64,000 bases of DNA from Brevibacillus thermoruber 423 (GTDB lineage: Bacteria; Bacillota; Bacilli; Brevibacillales; Brevibacillaceae): the NCBI RefSeq assembly GCF_000454065.1, contig NZ_KE695650.1:413796-477795 (forward strand). Reading direction: 5' to 3'. Below the pieces are notes generated by a model. The model saw nothing but the letters and a program-made list of their open reading frames with translations, was not told where the DNA came from and did not search any database. Within the stretch, counting starts at the first letter, position 1, and each line of letters opens with the position of its first letter. Positions 1 to 9,495 of the stretch are shown in pieces. Position numbers and translations under genes: made by a program.

Positions 1-345
1 GCCGGACTTGTAGCCCGTCAGGTACGGTTTGGCATGTTCCACGTAAGGGAACGCCCAGTGCGACTTGGGCACATCCACAAACGTCTGGCTTGCCTTGTTC
101 GTACGAATGTCCACGCCGGCCGCGGCAATCATGATCTTGGCAAATTCAGCGCGCGTTACCTGATTGTTGGGACGGAATTTGCCGTCCTCGTATCCCTTGA
201 TGATTCCTTTGGCCGCCATCTCGGTGATTTCCTTGTAGGCCCAATGGCTGCGGGGCACATCGGAGAACGAGGGTGCCGCCTGAACAAACGGCACGAGAGT
301 CAGAATCATCAGAACCGCCAGAAAAAAGGATAGGACTCGTTTCAT
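1..345 (-). CDS. SLH-domain surface protein, N-terminal part
   Basis: The gene runs off the left edge; 115 codons are visible. It starts at an ATG preceded by AGGAGG on the minus strand. The first about 24 residues form a signal peptide (MKRVLSFFLAVLMILTLVPF, then VQAA), so the protein is exported. Two S-layer homology motifs follow, each with the F-x-DVP-x-SHWA core: one from about residue 26 and one from about residue 86, with the GY-x-DG-x-F-x-P-x-N and TRAEFAK elements between them. SLH domains bind pyruvylated secondary cell wall polymer and hold proteins on the cell surface. What the rest of the protein does cannot be seen here. Confidence 0.9.
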   Translation of the reverse strand, partial: MKRVLSFFLAVLMILTLVPFVQAAPSFSDVPRSHWAYKEITEMAAKGIIKGYEDGKFRPNNQVTRAEFAKIMIAAAGVDIRTNKASQTFVDVPKSHWAFPYVEHAKPYLTGYKSG

Positions 346-521
346 GGGAACCTCCTGTTCGCGGTAGGATCGTTTTGCTGCTATTCAGACGGCGGACGGG
401 GCGTCAATGTTGCAAGCGGACGGGCCTGATTCGGAAAAATGTGAAAAAAGTCTTAGGGAAATGGTTTTCCAGAAAGATTCACTGGAAGTTCCTTTTTTAT
501 TCGTTACAATAAAATGTTCTA

Positions 522-530
522 TGCTATAAT
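522..530 (+). promoter_or_regulatory. Extended -10 promoter for miaB
   Basis: TGCTATAAT carries a perfect TATAAT (525-530) and the TG of an extended -10. A good -35 is not obvious; TTACAA at 504-509 is too close. It lies about 50 bases before miaB. Confidence 0.55.
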
Positions 531-577
531 GTGTTGATGGTAAACCAGAATATAACGCTTACTGAGGTGATAGACAG

Positions 578-2089
578 ATGACAACGAGAACCGAGGCGAC
601 TACGGACTTAAAATCCGCCAAGTCCCCGAAAACGACAGCAGACTACGCCAAGTACTTCCAGCCCCCTTCCTTGAAGGACGCGAAAAAGCGCGGCAAGGAA
701 GAGGTACAGGTGCATTACGACTTCGCCATCCCGGATGACATGAAGGGAATCGGGAAAGGCAAACGCTACTACGTCCGCACCTATGGCTGTCAAATGAATG
801 AACACGACTCCGAGACAATCGCCGGGATTCTCCAGCAGATGGGCTACAGCCCGGCGGAAGAAGCGGAAGAAGCGGACGTGGTGCTGTTCAACACCTGTGC
901 GATCCGTGAAAACGCCGAAGACAAGGTGTTTGGCGAACTGGGCAACATGAAGCGGGTGAAAAACAACAACCCCAACCTGATCCTCGGCGTCTGCGGCTGC
1001 ATGTCGCAGGAGGAAAGCGTGGTCAACAAGATCCTGAAAAGCTTCCCGCACGTGGATCTCATCTTTGGTACGCACAACATTCACCGCCTGCCGGTTCTGC
1101 TGCGCGATGCCATGTTCAGCAAGGAAATGGTGATCGAGGTGTGGTCCAAAGAGGGCGACATCATCGAGAACATGCCGAAGATCCGCGAAGGCAGCATCAA
1201 GGGATGGGTCAACATCATGTACGGCTGCGACAAGTTCTGTACGTACTGCATCGTGCCGTACACGCGCGGCAAGGAGCGCAGCCGCCGTCCGGAAGACGTG
1301 ATCGCCGAGGTGCGCGAACTGGCCCGCCAAGGCTTCAAGGAAGTCACCCTGCTCGGCCAGAACGTCAACGCGTATGGCAAGGATTTCCAGGACATCCACT
1401 TTGGCTTCGGCGACCTGTTGGACGAGATCCGCAAGATCGACATTCCGCGCATCCGCTTTACCACCAGCCACCCGCGCGACTTTGACGACCGTCTGATCGA
1501 AGTCCTGGCCAAAGGGGGCAACCTGGTGGAACACATCCACCTGCCCGTGCAGTCCGGTTCCAGCGAAGTGCTGAAGCGGATGGCCCGCAAATACACGCGT
1601 GAACACTACCTGGAGCTGGTGCGTAAAATTAAAGCGGCAATTCCGAACGTAGTGCTTTCCACGGACATTATCGTCGGCTTCCCCGGCGAGACGGACGAAC
1701 AGTTTGAAGAAACGCTCTCCCTCGTGGAAGAGGTCCGCTACGACTCCGCCTATACCTTCATTTATTCGCCGCGGGAGGGCACGCCGGCTGCCGTCATGGA
1801 AGACAACGTGCCGATGGAGGTAAAGAAGGAGCGCCTCTACCGCCTGAACGAGCTGATGGCGAAGATCAGCCTGGAGCAGAATCAGAAGCTGCAGGACCAG
1901 GTCGTCGAGGTGCTGGTGGAAGGCGAATCGAAAAACAACCCCGAAGTGCTGGCCGGCCGCACCCGGTCGAACAAGCTGGTGCACTTCGTCGGCGACAAAT
2001 CGCTGATCGGTCAGTTCGCTCACGTACGGATCACGGACGTGAAGACGTGGACCCTGCACGGAGAGATCGTGACAAAAGTCGAGGTGTAA
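578..2089 (+). CDS. miaB: tRNA-2-methylthio-N6-dimethylallyladenosine synthase MiaB
   Basis: MiaB is a radical-SAM enzyme that adds a methylthio group to i6A37 in tRNAs reading U-starting codons. The 503-residue protein shows an N-terminal UPF0004 domain with cluster-binding cysteines near residues 71, 107 and 141, a radical-SAM CxxxCxxC motif at C217, C221 and C224, and a C-terminal TRAM domain. The roughly 60-residue N-terminal extension is lysine-rich and typical of Bacilli. The ATG is preceded by GAGGTGAT. ricA follows after 7 bases, as in Bacillus subtilis. MiaA, which makes the i6A substrate, is encoded at 10284-11237 in this window. Confidence 0.97.
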   Translation: MTTRTEATTDLKSAKSPKTTADYAKYFQPPSLKDAKKRGKEEVQVHYDFAIPDDMKGIGKGKRYYVRTYGCQMNEHDSETIAGILQQMGYSPAEEAEEADVVLFNTCAIRENAEDKVFGELGNMKRVKNNNPNLILGVCGCMSQEESVVNKILKSFPHVDLIFGTHNIHRLPVLLRDAMFSKEMVIEVWSKEGDIIENMPKIREGSIKGWVNIMYGCDKFCTYCIVPYTRGKERSRRPEDVIAEVRELARQGFKEVTLLGQNVNAYGKDFQDIHFGFGDLLDEIRKIDIPRIRFTTSHPRDFDDRLIEVLAKGGNLVEHIHLPVQSGSSEVLKRMARKYTREHYLELVRKIKAAIPNVVLSTDIIVGFPGETDEQFEETLSLVEEVRYDSAYTFIYSPREGTPAAVMEDNVPMEVKKERLYRLNELMAKISLEQNQKLQDQVVEVLVEGESKNNPEVLAGRTRSNKLVHFVGDKSLIGQFAHVRITDVKTWTLHGEIVTKVEV

Positions 2090-2096
2090 TCGAGCG

Positions 2097-2540
2097 ATGG
2101 AACAAACAAGCCTGTACACGCAAAACGAGATTCTGGAAAAGGCCCGCGAACTGGCAGTGATGATTGCCCGCACCAAGGAAGTGGATTTTTACAAGCGGGC
2201 GGAGCAGCAGATCAAGAACAATGAACGCGTTCAGGAGCTGATCGCGGAATTAAAGAAGAAACAGAAGCAGATGGTCATGTTTGAATCGATGAACAAGCCG
2301 GAGCTGGCGAAAAAAGTGGAAGCGGAGTACAACCAGCTTCACGAGGAACTGGACGCCATCCCGATCGTGACCGAATTCAAGCAGTCTCAGGTGGATGTGA
2401 ACGATCTTTTGCAGATGGTCACCAACGTGATCACCAACACGGTGTCCGAACGCATCATCCTGGACACCGGCGGCAATCCGCTGACCGGCGAAACAGGCGG
2501 CGGACCGGCAAAATCCCGTCACGACGGCTGCTGTTCGTAA
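2097..2540 (+). CDS. ricA: RicA (YmcA), RicAFT complex subunit
   Basis: The 147-residue protein belongs to the YlbF/YmcA family. In B. subtilis RicA joins RicF and RicT in an iron-sulfur complex that promotes maturation of polycistronic mRNAs with RNase Y and supports sporulation, competence and biofilm formation. The mostly helical body (residues about 10-125) and a cysteine pair near the end (C145-C146) are visible; such C-terminal cysteines are cluster ligands in the family. It lies directly downstream of miaB and is probably co-transcribed with it. The glycine-rich linker before the cysteine pair looks disordered. Confidence 0.92.
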   Translation: MEQTSLYTQNEILEKARELAVMIARTKEVDFYKRAEQQIKNNERVQELIAELKKKQKQMVMFESMNKPELAKKVEAEYNQLHEELDAIPIVTEFKQSQVDVNDLLQMVTNVITNTVSERIILDTGGNPLTGETGGGPAKSRHDGCCS

Positions 2541-2666
2541 TCGTCTAAAAAAACGGCGCGCGATCAGTTCCCGACAAGCCTCCCCAAAATGGCAGTGGGT
2601 GTTTGCACCCTAGTCGAATGCCCTGCATACAAATGTACAGAAACGTTGTATGGAGGAGGTAACGAA

Positions 2667-3227
2667 ATGTCGGGTATAGACAAAGACCTGCAGTGCCGGG
2701 AACTCATCGCAAAAGCCGTCTGCGGTAAAGGTCATAAATTCTCCCAAACGACCCACACCATCATACCGTCGCACACTCCTTCGACGGTCCTCGGATGCTG
2801 GATGATAAACACGAACTTCCAGGCGGAGATGGCTGGGGACGCGGTTGAAGTGACTGGTACGTACGACGTCAACCTGTGGTACTCGTTTGCCAATAACACG
2901 CAAACCGAAGTCACGCGGGAAACCGTCAAGTTCTCCGTACTCGTTCCGCTTACGTTCTTCGACAAACATTGCCGCGGCGACCTGGAAATCGTCGCCCGGG
3001 CTGTGGAACAGCCGAAGTGCGTCAAAGCCGAACTGAGCGGCGGTGGTACTGTCACGGTGAAAGTGGAAAGCGAATTTGCCGTCGAGATCATTGGCGAAAC
3101 AAAAGTGTGCGTGGTCGTCTGCAACAGCTGCGATGACAAGGACTTCCACCTGCTCGGTGACTACGAAGACAGCAGCGACGAGTATGACGACTTTGATTCG
3201 GCCACTTTACTCGACGAATTGGATTAA
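2667..3227 (+). CDS. cotE: Outer spore coat morphogenetic protein CotE
   Basis: CotE organises the outer spore coat in the mother cell. The 186-residue protein matches the family in length and in its conserved start (SGIDKDLQCRELIAKAVCGK) and it ends in a very acidic tail (residues about 160-186, rich in D and E), which is typical. The start at 2667 is chosen because GGAGGAGG sits 6-7 bases upstream and because upstream codons do not resemble the family. The string CATACAAAT at 2626-2634 resembles a sigma-E -10 element with one mismatch, but no matching -35 is clear. A strong terminator follows the stop codon. Confidence 0.96.
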   Translation: MSGIDKDLQCRELIAKAVCGKGHKFSQTTHTIIPSHTPSTVLGCWMINTNFQAEMAGDAVEVTGTYDVNLWYSFANNTQTEVTRETVKFSVLVPLTFFDKHCRGDLEIVARAVEQPKCVKAELSGGGTVTVKVESEFAVEIIGETKVCVVVCNSCDDKDFHLLGDYEDSSDEYDDFDSATLLDELD

Positions 3228-3258
3228 GAGGAGAGGCACATCTCCTCTTTTTTCTTTT
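3226..3258 (+). terminator. Intrinsic terminator of cotE
   Basis: AAGAGGAGA (3226-3234) pairs with TCTCCTCTT (3241-3249) around a six-base loop, followed by a T-rich tract. The left arm begins inside the cotE stop codon. Confidence 0.9.
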
Positions 3259-3291
3259 CCTCGGGAAGCGAGGCGGGCAGCCATCCCGCCT

Positions 3292-3320
3292 CACTTTTTT
3301 TCCCCGGGACACATAGGCTA
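3292..3320 (+). promoter_or_regulatory. Sigma-K-like promoter for the amidoligase gene
   Basis: CATAGGCTA at 3312-3320 matches the sigma-K -10 consensus CATA-N3-TA. An AC-containing -35 (CACT, 3292-3295) lies 16 bases upstream, which is the expected spacing. It sits after the cotE terminator and 25 bases before the next start codon. Late mother-cell expression is an inference from this match. Confidence 0.55.
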
Positions 3321-3345
3321 TAGCAGCAGAGCGGGGGTGACGGCG

Positions 3346-4638
3346 ATGTTTATCCACGTACGCAAAAGCGGCAGGCCATCCGGGACAGACGGGCGATACG
3401 CCGCCGAAGTGATGCCGGCCAATGCCAAGGCGGCCATTGACCGTCTGTCGCAGCGCGGCCAGGCCAAAAATCTGCTCAAAATGAGCGGCATTGCGACGGC
3501 AGGAGCCCGTCCGGAGCCGGGAACGCGGACCTATCGCGTCCAACTGTATCAGTTCTATCTCTTGTATCTGGAAAAAAGTCCGGAACAGGCGCATTGGCTG
3601 TCCCAGCCGTGGGGCGAGCAGCACTTCGAGCCGGTGGCGCTGCTGCCGGATGATCCGGAAGCGCAGGTGGCCGTCAGGCTGGCGGTGCGCGCCCTTTACG
3701 CCGCGGGGCTGGAGTGCGGCCAGGTGCTGCTGACCGCGGCCTCGCCCCATCGGGTCAAAGTGGTGCGGGTGTCGCCGTATTGGCCCGCCCGCATGGCCGA
3801 TCGATTTATGCGGGAGGCGCGGGACTGGTGGCTGGCCCAGAGGGACGGGCGCAGCGCTGACAGGCTGATGCTGGGAGCGGACCCGGAGTTTGCCCTGCGG
3901 GGAGCGGACGGCACGATGGTTCTGGCCTCCGACTACATGGGCAAAGGCGGGGTGGTCGGGTGCGATTCCACCCGGTATCGGGAAGAGCTGGCGCTGCACC
4001 AGCATCCGTTGGCCGAACTGCGTCCGGACCCGTCCGAAGACCCGGATGAACTGTTCGCCCACATCCGGCAGGCGCTGCTGCTCGCCCGCCGAAAGATCGC
4101 GGACAAGACGGTCGAGTGGCTGGCGGGCGGCATGCCGTTCGACGGCTATCCCGTCGGCGGGCACATCCACATCAGCGGCGTGGTCTCCGACTTTTCCCTG
4201 CTGCGCAAGCTGGACGCCTATCTCGCCCTGCCGCTGGTGCTGGTGGAAGACCCCGGCTGCCGGAAGCGGCGCCCCCGTTACGGATTCCTCGGCGACATCC
4301 GGGAAAAGGAGCACGGCGGGTTTGAGTACCGCACCCTGCCCAGTTGGCTGGTTCATCCGGATGTGACGCGGGGCATTCTTCACCTCGCCCGGCTGGTGGC
4401 CGCCTGTCACGGGCAGTTGACGGCCCGGCCCCATCTGGATCTGTCGCTAATCAGGGCGTATTACCGCGGCGACAAACAGACGCTGGTTCCGTATGTGAAA
4501 GCCCTGTGGGAAGAGCTCTCCCGCCTCTCCGCCTACCGCGACTCCCGGGACCCGCTCGACCGCTACTTTTCCTATCTGCTCGCAGGCGAAACGTGGCCGG
4601 CCGGGCAGGATCTGCGCAAAGCCTGGGGAATCGGCTAA
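3346..4638 (+). CDS. Putative COOH-NH2 ligase-type 2 amidoligase
   Basis: The 430-residue protein looks like the phage phiEco32-type COOH-NH2 ligase family, which has a glutamine-synthetase/GCS-like fold and forms amide bonds from ATP, a carboxylate and an amine. Visible signatures are GADPEF near residues 177-182, the metal-binding GGHIHISG near residues 270-277 and a downstream FEYRTLPSW segment like the EFR element of GCS enzymes. The first about 170 residues are less conserved and may recognise substrate. The start ATG has GGGGGTGA upstream. It has its own sigma-K-like promoter and lies next to cotE, which suggests, but does not prove, a role in modifying or cross-linking spore coat polypeptides. 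Confidence 0.75.
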   Translation: MFIHVRKSGRPSGTDGRYAAEVMPANAKAAIDRLSQRGQAKNLLKMSGIATAGARPEPGTRTYRVQLYQFYLLYLEKSPEQAHWLSQPWGEQHFEPVALLPDDPEAQVAVRLAVRALYAAGLECGQVLLTAASPHRVKVVRVSPYWPARMADRFMREARDWWLAQRDGRSADRLMLGADPEFALRGADGTMVLASDYMGKGGVVGCDSTRYREELALHQHPLAELRPDPSEDPDELFAHIRQALLLARRKIADKTVEWLAGGMPFDGYPVGGHIHISGVVSDFSLLRKLDAYLALPLVLVEDPGCRKRRPRYGFLGDIREKEHGGFEYRTLPSWLVHPDVTRGILHLARLVAACHGQLTARPHLDLSLIRAYYRGDKQTLVPYVKALWEELSRLSAYRDSRDPLDRYFSYLLAGETWPAGQDLRKAWGIG

Positions 4639-4693
4639 GCGGGCGAACCGCACCGTCCTGAATACGAATCGCATCCGATCTGCGGGGAAGAGG

Positions 4694-4723
4694 TTCAACT
4701 TCCCCGGCCGGACATGCTATAAT
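4694..4723 (+). promoter_or_regulatory. Sigma-A promoter for mutS
   Basis: TATAAT at 4718-4723 is perfect; TTCAAC at 4694-4699 is a moderate -35 with an 18-base spacer. It lies 35 bases before the mutS start. Confidence 0.65.
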
Positions 4724-4758
4724 GTACAGGCGAGATTGCAGGCTAGGAGATCGAAAAC

Positions 4759-7338
4759 ATGGCTCAATACACTCCGATGATTCAACAGTATCTGGCGATC
4801 AAGCGAGAGTACCCGGATACTTTCTTATTTTTTCGTTTAGGCGATTTTTACGAACTGTTTTTCGACGATGCCATCACCGCCTCGCGTGAGCTGGAGATCA
4901 CGCTGACCGGGCGGGACGGCGGCGGGGACGAGCGTATCCCGATGTGCGGCGTACCGCATCACTCGGCCGACGCCTATATCGCCGAGCTTTTGAAAAAAGG
5001 CTACAAGGTGGCCGTCTGCGAACAGGTGGAAGACCCGAAAGAGGCGAAAGGCGTCGTCCGCCGCGAAGTGACCCGCGTCATTACCCCGGGAACCATGATG
5101 GAGGGGAAATGGCTGACGGACAAGGAGAACAACTACATGGCGGCGATCGCCGAGGCGGACGGCCGGATGGGCGTCGCCGCCTGCGACATGAGCACGGGCG
5201 AGATGTACGTCACCTCGCTGTTCGGCAAGGCGGGAGCCGCGCTGGACGAGGCGATGCAGTACCGGCCGAAGGAACTGGTGGTGTGTGGCCTGCCGCAGGA
5301 CCTGAAGCCCGACATTCCCGTCACGTACATAGAAGCCGGGGCGGTGGACGCGTTTGCCGTCGACCGGCAGTATCAGGATCAGGCGCGCGAGCTGGATCTG
5401 GCGATGCGCCTCGCCGTTAACGCGCTCCTGCACTACATCGGTTCCACGCAGAAGCGCAGCCTGACCCACATGCGGCTGATCAAGCGCTATGACGCCAAAC
5501 AGTACCTGCAGATGGACAGCTTTTCCCGGCGCAACCTGGAGCTGACCGAAACCATTCGGGACAAGACCAAAAAAGGCTCTCTGCTGTGGCTTTTGGACCG
5601 TACGGAGACGGCCATGGGCGGACGCCTCCTGCGCCGCTGGATCGAGCGGCCGCTTTTGAACAAGAGCGAACTGGAAGCGCGGCTGGACGCCGTGGACCAT
5701 TTGAAAGGGGATATGCTCTTGCGCTCCGACGTCCGCGCCTGCCTGGATCGTGTCTACGATTTGGAGCGTTTGGCGGGACGCGTCTCGTACGGCAACGCCA
5801 ACGCCCGCGACCTGGTGCAGCTTCGCCTGTCGCTGGAGGCGGTGCCCGAACTGCGGCAGCTTCTGCTGAACGCCGGTTCCCCGGTGCTGGCCGAGCTGGC
5901 CGAAGGGATGGACGAGTGTGCCGACATCGCCGCCTTTCTGCGGTCGGCGCTGGTTGACGACCCGCCGGTTTCCGTGCGCGAAGGCGGTTTGATCCGGCCC
6001 GGATACGACGAGTACCTGGACAAGCTGCACACGGCAAGCCGCGAAGGCAAGAACTGGATTGCCCAACTGGAACAGGCGGAGCGGGAAGCGACCGGCATCC
6101 GCTCGCTGAAGGTAGGCTTCAACAAGGTGTTCGGCTACTACATCGAGGTGTCCCGCGCCAACCTGGCAAACGTGCCGGCCGGCCGCTACGAGCGCAAGCA
6201 GACGCTGGCCAACGCCGAGCGGTTCATCACCCCGGAGCTGAAGGAAAAAGAGGCGCTCATCCTGGAAGCGGAAGAAAAGATGGTGGAGCTGGAATACCAG
6301 TTGTTTACCGCGATCCGCAGCGAAGTGGCCAACCACATTCCCCGCCTGCAGGGGCTGGCCGAACGGATTGCCGCCGTGGACGTGCTGCAGGCGTTTGCCA
6401 CCGTCAGCGATGAGCGCGGCTACGTGCGGCCCGAACTTGTCACGACCGGCGAGTGCATCATCCGCGAAGGGCGCCATCCGGTCGTGGAAGCGGTGCTGGA
6501 TCGGGAAAAGTACGTCGCCAACGACGTGGAGATGAACCAGTCGGACCGGCAGATCCTGCTCATCACCGGCCCGAACATGGCCGGGAAGAGCACCTACATG
6601 CGCCAGATCGCGCTGATCGTCATCATGGCGCAGATCGGCTGCTTTGTTCCGGCGAAAGCGGCGAAATTGTCGCTGGTGGACCAGATTTTTACCCGGATCG
6701 GGGCGGCCGACGACCTGGTCGGCGGACACAGCACCTTCATGGTGGAAATGCTGGAGACCAAGCACGCCCTGCAGAAAGCGACGGCGCAAAGCCTGATCCT
6801 GCTGGACGAGATCGGCCGCGGCACGTCCACCTACGACGGGATGGCGCTGGCGCAGGCGGTGATCGAGTACATCCGGGAAAAGATCGGGGCCAAGACGCTC
6901 TTTTCCACGCACTATCACGAGCTGACCGGCCTGGAAGAGTCGCTGCCCGGCGTGGTCAATGTGCACGCCCGCTGCGAAGAGCGTGACGGCAAGCTCTTGT
7001 TCCTGCACAAAATCGAGCCGGGACGGGCGGACAAAAGCTACGGCATCCACGTGGCCGAACTGGCAGAGATGCCCGGCCGGGTGATTGAGCGGGCGCGGGA
7101 GATTCTCGCCGGACTGGAGGCGGGAGCCGCCGCCGCATCGGCGCAGGACGTGCAGATGACCTTGGACGCGCTGTGGGCGGCTCCTGCGGCCGCGGGGCAG
7201 GAAGAGCCTGCGTCCCGCCTGTCGCCGGAGGAAGAAGCGGTGACGGCGGAGCTGCGCGAGCTGGATTTGAACCAGATGACGCCGATGGAAGCCATGCTGA
7301 AGCTGTATGAGTGGAAACAGCGCCTGAAAAAAACGTAA
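4759..7338 (+). CDS. mutS: DNA mismatch repair protein MutS
   Basis: MutS recognises mismatches and recruits MutL. The 859-residue length is usual. The mismatch-binding Phe-X-Glu is visible at F30-Y-E32. The ATPase domain carries the Walker A GPNMAGKST near residue 604 and the GRGTSTYDG signature near residue 689. A short linker precedes the C-terminal dimerisation segment (ELDLNQMTPMEAMLKLYEW), which includes the final helices conserved in the family. An AGGAGA site lies before the ATG. mutL follows 24 bases later, so the two are a classic operon. Confidence 0.98.
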   Translation: MAQYTPMIQQYLAIKREYPDTFLFFRLGDFYELFFDDAITASRELEITLTGRDGGGDERIPMCGVPHHSADAYIAELLKKGYKVAVCEQVEDPKEAKGVVRREVTRVITPGTMMEGKWLTDKENNYMAAIAEADGRMGVAACDMSTGEMYVTSLFGKAGAALDEAMQYRPKELVVCGLPQDLKPDIPVTYIEAGAVDAFAVDRQYQDQARELDLAMRLAVNALLHYIGSTQKRSLTHMRLIKRYDAKQYLQMDSFSRRNLELTETIRDKTKKGSLLWLLDRTETAMGGRLLRRWIERPLLNKSELEARLDAVDHLKGDMLLRSDVRACLDRVYDLERLAGRVSYGNANARDLVQLRLSLEAVPELRQLLLNAGSPVLAELAEGMDECADIAAFLRSALVDDPPVSVREGGLIRPGYDEYLDKLHTASREGKNWIAQLEQAEREATGIRSLKVGFNKVFGYYIEVSRANLANVPAGRYERKQTLANAERFITPELKEKEALILEAEEKMVELEYQLFTAIRSEVANHIPRLQGLAERIAAVDVLQAFATVSDERGYVRPELVTTGECIIREGRHPVVEAVLDREKYVANDVEMNQSDRQILLITGPNMAGKSTYMRQIALIVIMAQIGCFVPAKAAKLSLVDQIFTRIGAADDLVGGHSTFMVEMLETKHALQKATAQSLILLDEIGRGTSTYDGMALAQAVIEYIREKIGAKTLFSTHYHELTGLEESLPGVVNVHARCEERDGKLLFLHKIEPGRADKSYGIHVAELAEMPGRVIERAREILAGLEAGAAAASAQDVQMTLDALWAAPAAAGQEEPASRLSPEEEAVTAELRELDLNQMTPMEAMLKLYEWKQRLKKT

Positions 7339-7362
7339 CGGGCCGATCCAAGGAGGAGACCG

Positions 7363-9495
7363 ATGGGACACATTCAAGTGCTGGACGAGCATCTCGCCAA
7401 CATGATCGCCGCCGGCGAAGTGGTGGAGAGGCCGGCTTCGGTCGTGAAAGAACTGGTGGAAAACGCGGTGGACGCCGGGGCAAGCGCGGTCGAGGTGCAC
7501 GTGGAAGAAGGCGGGCTGCAGCTCATCCGCGTGGTGGACAACGGCCACGGCATGGACCGGGAAGACTGCCAACTGGCCTTTGAACGGCACGCGACCAGCA
7601 AGATTCGCACGACGCGCGACCTGTTCCGGATTCGTACCCTGGGGTTTCGCGGCGAGGCCCTGCCCAGCATCGCGGCTGTCTCCCGGATGGAGCTGACGAG
7701 CAGCCCCTCCAGCAGCCAGGTGGGGACGCGCCTGACGATTGAGGGCGGAACCATTACGGAGGTAGCCGACGCCGCCGCGGTCAAAGGGACGGACATTCGC
7801 GTGCGCGACCTGTTTTACAACACGCCGGCCCGGCTGAAGTACATGAAGTCGATCGCCACCGAAATCGGCCATATTTCCGACTACGTCAACCGGCTGGCGC
7901 TGACGTATCCGTCCATCGCCTTTACCCTGACGCACAACGGCAAAGTGCTCCTGCAGACCTCCGGCGACGGCAAGCTGCTGCACGTGATGGCGGCGATTTA
8001 CGGCGTGCAGGTGGCCAAGCTGCTGCTGCCGATCAGCGGGGAGACACTGGACTTCCGCTGGTCGGGCTTCGTCTCCAAAACGGAAGTGACGCGGGCCAAC
8101 CGCTCCTACCTGTCCACGCTGGTCAACGGCCGGTACGTCCGCCACTTTGGCCTGAACAACGCCATCCTGCGCGGCTATCACACGCTGCTGCCGGTCGGCC
8201 GCTATCCGATCGTCACGCTGCAGATCGAGATGGACCCGTCGCTCGTCGACGTCAACGTCCATCCCGCCAAGCTGGAGGTTCGTTTCAGCAAGGAAGACGA
8301 GCTGGTAGGCGCCATCGAACGCTCCGTCCGGGAGACGCTGCGCCAGGGGCTGGAGATTGTCCGGCCGATGGCGGCAGAGCGCAGGGCGAAAGTGGTGGAG
8401 CAGGTGGTGCAGCCGCAGTTTGACCTCCAGCTCCCCAAACCGGGAGCGGTGAGCAGCCCGGGCATCCCCCGCGCCGTTGATCTTCAGGCCAGTCCGCGTT
8501 TGCGGGAGTGGCTGGCAAGACAGGAGGCCCCGTCACAAGAGCCATCCCCGCATCCAGGCGGGACCGCGCCCGCTGACGTCTCCGTCGTAAAGGAAACCGC
8601 CGGGGAGTACGCGGGCCTTTCGCAGGAGCGGTCCGCGGCCGTTTCGCTGCAGGAAAATCAGGCAGCGGGAGGAATGACCGCAACTTCGGAGGCCCTTGGC
8701 ACGTCTCATAGAGAGGGAAACGCGCCGTCCGGGGCAGCCGGCGGGCTGGAAACTCCGGCGGCCGATCGGCAAGCGGCGCCCCTTGCGCCGGCAGAACCTG
8801 CGCCGGTGACGGAAGCAGGCCTGGGGACAGAGCCGCCTGCTGCCGAGCCTCTCTACGCTCCCGAGACGGAACGGGCCACAGCAGAGCCCGGAGGCGATAC
8901 ATCGGCCGTGCCGCTGCTCTTTCCGGTCGGGCAGGTACACGGCACCTACATCGTGGCGCAGAACGACGACGGCATGTATCTGATTGACCAGCACGCCGCG
9001 CAGGAGCGGATTTTCTACGAGTACTTCATGGAAAAACTGAAGCAGGAGAGCGTCGCCAGCCAGATGCTGCTCTTCCCCCACACCGTGGAGTGCACGGCCC
9101 AGGAAGCGGTGAAGCTGGAGAAAAAGCTGCCCCTGCTGCGATCGTTTGGCCTTGACATCGAGTCGTTTGGCGGCCGCACGTTCATCGTGCGGGCCCATCC
9201 TCACTGGTTTCCGGAGGGAAGCGAGCTGGAAGTGATCGAAGAGCTGATCCAGTTTGTGCTGGAGACGGGCGAGGCGGCTCAGGTGGACATACGGGCGATG
9301 CGCGAGAAGGCCGCGATCATGATGTCCTGCAAGGCGGCGATCAAGGCCAACCGCTATCTGACCCATGCGGAGATGGAAAGCCTGCTGAACCAGCTCCGCG
9401 AAACGACCAGTCCGTTTACGTGTCCGCACGGGCGGCCGATCGTCATCCACTTCTCCAGCTACGATTTGGAGAAAATGTTCAAACGGGTGATGTAG
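7363..9495 (+). CDS. mutL: DNA mismatch repair endonuclease MutL
   Basis: MutL couples mismatch recognition to strand excision. The N-terminal GHKL ATPase shows ELVEN with the catalytic Glu at E30 and N34, DNGHGMD and RGEALPSI. The C-terminal domain carries the nicking-endonuclease motif DQHAAQERIFYE, the SCKAAIKA segment and CPHGRP, so this is a strand-nicking MutL as in other Bacillota. At 710 residues it is longer than the usual 620-640; the extra length is a low-complexity Ala/Pro/Glu linker of roughly 170 residues between the domains. The ATG has AGGAGG upstream. The stop codon directly abuts the next start. Confidence 0.98.
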   Translation: MGHIQVLDEHLANMIAAGEVVERPASVVKELVENAVDAGASAVEVHVEEGGLQLIRVVDNGHGMDREDCQLAFERHATSKIRTTRDLFRIRTLGFRGEALPSIAAVSRMELTSSPSSSQVGTRLTIEGGTITEVADAAAVKGTDIRVRDLFYNTPARLKYMKSIATEIGHISDYVNRLALTYPSIAFTLTHNGKVLLQTSGDGKLLHVMAAIYGVQVAKLLLPISGETLDFRWSGFVSKTEVTRANRSYLSTLVNGRYVRHFGLNNAILRGYHTLLPVGRYPIVTLQIEMDPSLVDVNVHPAKLEVRFSKEDELVGAIERSVRETLRQGLEIVRPMAAERRAKVVEQVVQPQFDLQLPKPGAVSSPGIPRAVDLQASPRLREWLARQEAPSQEPSPHPGGTAPADVSVVKETAGEYAGLSQERSAAVSLQENQAAGGMTATSEALGTSHREGNAPSGAAGGLETPAADRQAAPLAPAEPAPVTEAGLGTEPPAAEPLYAPETERATAEPGGDTSAVPLLFPVGQVHGTYIVAQNDDGMYLIDQHAAQERIFYEYFMEKLKQESVASQMLLFPHTVECTAQEAVKLEKKLPLLRSFGLDIESFGGRTFIVRAHPHWFPEGSELEVIEELIQFVLETGEAAQVDIRAMREKAAIMMSCKAAIKANRYLTHAEMESLLNQLRETTSPFTCPHGRPIVIHFSSYDLEKMFKRVM

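Noticed and set aside
608..2176. A 522-codon minus-strand frame opposite miaB
   Set aside because: Same artefact; miaB is unmistakable on the plus strand.
4837..8262. A 1141-codon open frame on the minus strand
   Set aside because: It lies wholly opposite mutS and mutL, has no ribosome binding site and a His/Gln/Arg-rich low-complexity product. It is an artefact of GC-rich third positions.
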